Assembly: GCA_016871135.1 (NCBI GenBank)
Contig: VFZQ01000203.1
Coordinates: forward strand, 1-8,308
From: Acidobacteriota bacterium
GTDB lineage: Bacteria > Acidobacteriota > Terriglobia > Bryobacterales > Bryobacteraceae
Reading direction: 5' to 3'
DNA: 8,308 nucleotides
Below the pieces are notes generated by a model. That model worked only from the letters and a program-made list of their open reading frames with translations, searched no databases and was not told where the DNA came from. Shown one piece after another: positions 6,951 through 8,308 of this stretch. The translations under genes and the position numbers were made by a program. How positions within the stretch are numbered: position 1 is the first letter of the stretch; the number at the start of each line of letters is the position of its first letter.

Positions 6951-7595
6951 CTAACTTGAAGCGCCAACCATAACCGGATCGCCCTCCGCGATCCGCCCGC
7001 CGCGCAGCACGGCGGTATCGAGCCCCATCGTGCCGTCGAGTTCCTTCGCAATCCGCCGTAGGACGTTCATGTCCTGTCGCAGTGTGTCCGGTTCGAACGT
7101 CGTCATCACGCAACGGCCGCGCAGTTGTGCCGGTTGCACCAGCGCCTCGCCGATCGCGATGTCACGCCCCGGCCAATCGCGCTCGGCGAGATCGGTTACG
7201 CCGCCGATAACGATATTCGGCCGCAGCCGCCGGCCGTCGAGCTTCATGTGCTCGATCGCGCCGTCGGTGGCGAGCAGCAACGGCAGAATGTCGAAGCGTT
7301 CCGGCCCGTTGTAGTGAGTCAGCGACACCGCTTCGCCCAGCGTGTCGCGCACCAGTTCCAACGCTTCCGGCGACTTCCAATGCAAGCCGTTGATCGTTGC
7401 CTCGCCGTCGCCGGCGATGCCGCCGCGCAAGTCGAGAAGCTTGTGATGCGTGCGCGCGGTCACCATTCGACGGTTGGCGCCGATGACCAAAACGTTGCGA
7501 TCGCCTTCGATCCCGTTCCCGGTCAGCGTCGCGGCGGGCAATCTCTCGCCCGCCATCGACTTTACCGGGTATCGCCAGATCTCTTTAACGAACAT
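6951..7595 (-). CDS. MOSC domain protein (mARC/YcbX-like, short form)
   Basis: The 214-residue protein has an N-terminal beta-barrel domain (about 1-90, starting VKEIWRYPVKSMAGE) and a MOSC domain (about 105-212). The conserved LRPNIVIGG (124-132) and RCVMTTFEPDT (161-171) motifs match those of mARC and YcbX. C162 is the residue that binds molybdenum of the cofactor in mARC. By family knowledge it may reduce N-hydroxylated compounds or handle sulfur transfer. It lacks the C-terminal 2Fe-2S domain of E. coli YcbX, so it would need a separate electron donor; none is encoded beside it in this window. Its start overlaps the end of the DUF1348 gene by 11 bases, and no strong ribosome binding site is visible. 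It appears cytoplasmic, with no signal peptide. Confidence 0.87.
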   Translation of the reverse strand: MFVKEIWRYPVKSMAGERLPAATLTGNGIEGDRNVLVIGANRRMVTARTHHKLLDLRGGIAGDGEATINGLHWKSPEALELVRDTLGEAVSLTHYNGPERFDILPLLLATDGAIEHMKLDGRRLRPNIVIGGVTDLAERDWPGRDIAIGEALVQPAQLRGRCVMTTFEPDTLRQDMNVLRRIAKELDGTMGLDTAVLRGGRIAEGDPVMVGASS

Positions 7596-7989
7596 GTGTC
7601 GGCCCGTCGATAGGTGCGTCGTTGATACTCGCGATGCGGCGGCGCATCAGGCCGTCGTCATCGAACTCCCACAGCTCGTTGCCGTAGGAGCGGAACCACT
7701 GCCCCTCGGCATTGTGCGATTCGTATTCGAACGTGACGGCGATGCGGTTTTCGTGAAACGCCCACAGCGTCTTCTTCAAGTGATAGTCGAGTTCGACCGA
7801 CCATTTGCGCCGCAAGAAAGCGCGGATCGCGTCACGGCCTTCGAGGAACTCGGTCCGGTTGCGCCATTCCGAGTCTTCGGAGTAGGCAAGCGCGACGCGC
7901 TCAGGGTCCCGTGTGTTCCAGGCATCCTCCGCGGCCTGCACTTTGGCGGCCGCGGATTCCTTGGTGAATGGAGGCTTGAGGATGGCCAT
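7585..7989 (-). CDS. DUF1348 family protein, NTF2-like fold
   Basis: The 134-residue protein matches the DUF1348 (nuclear transport factor 2-like superfamily) pattern closely: AWNTRDPERVALAYSEDSEWRNR near residues 23-45, GRDAIRAFLRRKW at 51-63, NRIAVTFEYESH at about 81-92, WFRSYGNELWEFDDDGLMRRR at about 98-118, and a closing ASINDAPI. The fold is a cone-shaped alpha+beta barrel used by many small-molecule enzymes, but the reaction of this family is not established, so no activity is assigned. It is full length for the family. It begins four bases after the stop of the AhpD-like gene and overlaps the MOSC gene by 11 bases, so all three are probably co-translated. Confidence 0.88.
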   Translation of the reverse strand: MAILKPPFTKESAAAKVQAAEDAWNTRDPERVALAYSEDSEWRNRTEFLEGRDAIRAFLRRKWSVELDYHLKKTLWAFHENRIAVTFEYESHNAEGQWFRSYGNELWEFDDDGLMRRRIASINDAPIDGPTHVR

Positions 7990-7993
7990 CGCG

Positions 7994-8308
7994 TTACGCC
8001 GCCGTCGAGAGTGAAACGGAAACGCGCGGGAAATCGACTTCGGTCTGCGCGATCTTGTTCAGGTAGTTCGTGTACACGTTTAGCGCCACGTTAGCGATGA
8101 TCTCCGCGATCTCGCCTTGGGTCAATCCGGCGTCGAGCACGGCGGCCAAGTCGGCATCGCCGATCTCACCGCGCGTCACCAAGATCTTCTGGGCAAAGCG
8201 CAGCCCCGCGTCACGCTTGGCGTCAGACGACCGCGCCGATCGCGCGCTGCCGATTTCGCTGTCGCTCAGCTTCACCATCTTGCCGATCGCGCTGTGCGCC
8301 GAAAGGCA
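7994..8308 (-). CDS. Carboxymuconolactone decarboxylase / AhpD-like protein, 5' part outside the window
   Basis: The visible C-terminal 104 residues belong to the carboxymuconolactone decarboxylase family. An ATG at 8278 looks like a start, but the frame stays open to the window edge, and the ten codons before it read CLSAHSAIGK. This is the second Cys and the His of the AhpD CxxCxxxH redox centre. The gene therefore continues beyond 8308 and the ATG at 8278 is internal. The remaining part shows the family ending: a helix with RFAQKILVTRGEI, then DAGLTQGEIAEIIANVALNVYTNYLNKIAQTEVD. The expected role is a peroxidase or thiol-redox protein of the AhpD type; a decarboxylase role is less likely without the pathway genes. 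The stop lies four bases before the DUF1348 start. Confidence 0.85.
   Translation of the reverse strand, partial: CLSAHSAIGKMVKLSDSEIGSARSARSSDAKRDAGLRFAQKILVTRGEIGDADLAAVLDAGLTQGEIAEIIANVALNVYTNYLNKIAQTEVDFPRVSVSLSTAA

Overview
The window is a GC-rich (roughly 60% or more) bacterial chromosomal segment. It has one tRNA on the plus strand and a tightly packed run of seven protein genes, all on the minus strand. The gene families suggest an Acidobacteria member near Solibacter/Bryobacter: a PQQ beta-propeller dehydrogenase of the GGGSGxRG / TPHDVWDWD type, a cytochrome with a planctomycete/verrucomicrobial-type heme-binding half, and a secreted M24 peptidase carrying an SIDPQ motif. This placement is inference from family resemblance, not from a marker gene.

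Layout from left to right. A CCA-encoding tRNA-Pro(CGG) at 24-101 has a likely -10 box just before it. A gene-free stretch of about 210 bases follows, lying between the tRNA and the convergent gene run. Then, in order of transcription (right to left): the 3' part of a carboxymuconolactone decarboxylase/AhpD-like gene (cut by the window edge, its Cys-x3-His motif visible in the last codons), a DUF1348 NTF2-like protein, a short MOSC-domain protein, a 965-residue SF1 helicase with unusual N- and C-terminal additions, a diheme c-type cytochrome, a PQQ-dependent dehydrogenase, and a secreted M24 Xaa-Pro-aminopeptidase-like metallopeptidase.

All neighbouring minus-strand genes either overlap (ATGA 4-base overlaps at helicase/cytochrome and cytochrome/dehydrogenase, an 11-base overlap at DUF1348/MOSC) or are separated by 3 to 15 bases. 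The simplest reading is a single transcription unit whose promoter lies beyond position 8308. The cytochrome and the dehydrogenase make biochemical sense as a periplasmic alcohol/aldehyde oxidation pair: PQQ enzyme to cytochrome c to respiratory chain. The first three genes are small oxidoreductase or small-molecule enzymes. The helicase is the odd member, a cytoplasmic nucleic-acid motor translationally coupled to a periplasmic redox module.

The points most worth a second look are the helicase architecture (a toxin-fold-like N-terminus, an apparently reduced 2B region, a helical-repeat C-terminus and a Lys/Arg/Pro/Ala tail), the altered metal site of the PQQ enzyme (extra lanthanide-type Asp but the usual Glu ligand replaced by Gly), and the Glu-to-Asp change at a metal ligand of the M24 peptidase. 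I see no mobile element, CRISPR array, or clear long repeat.
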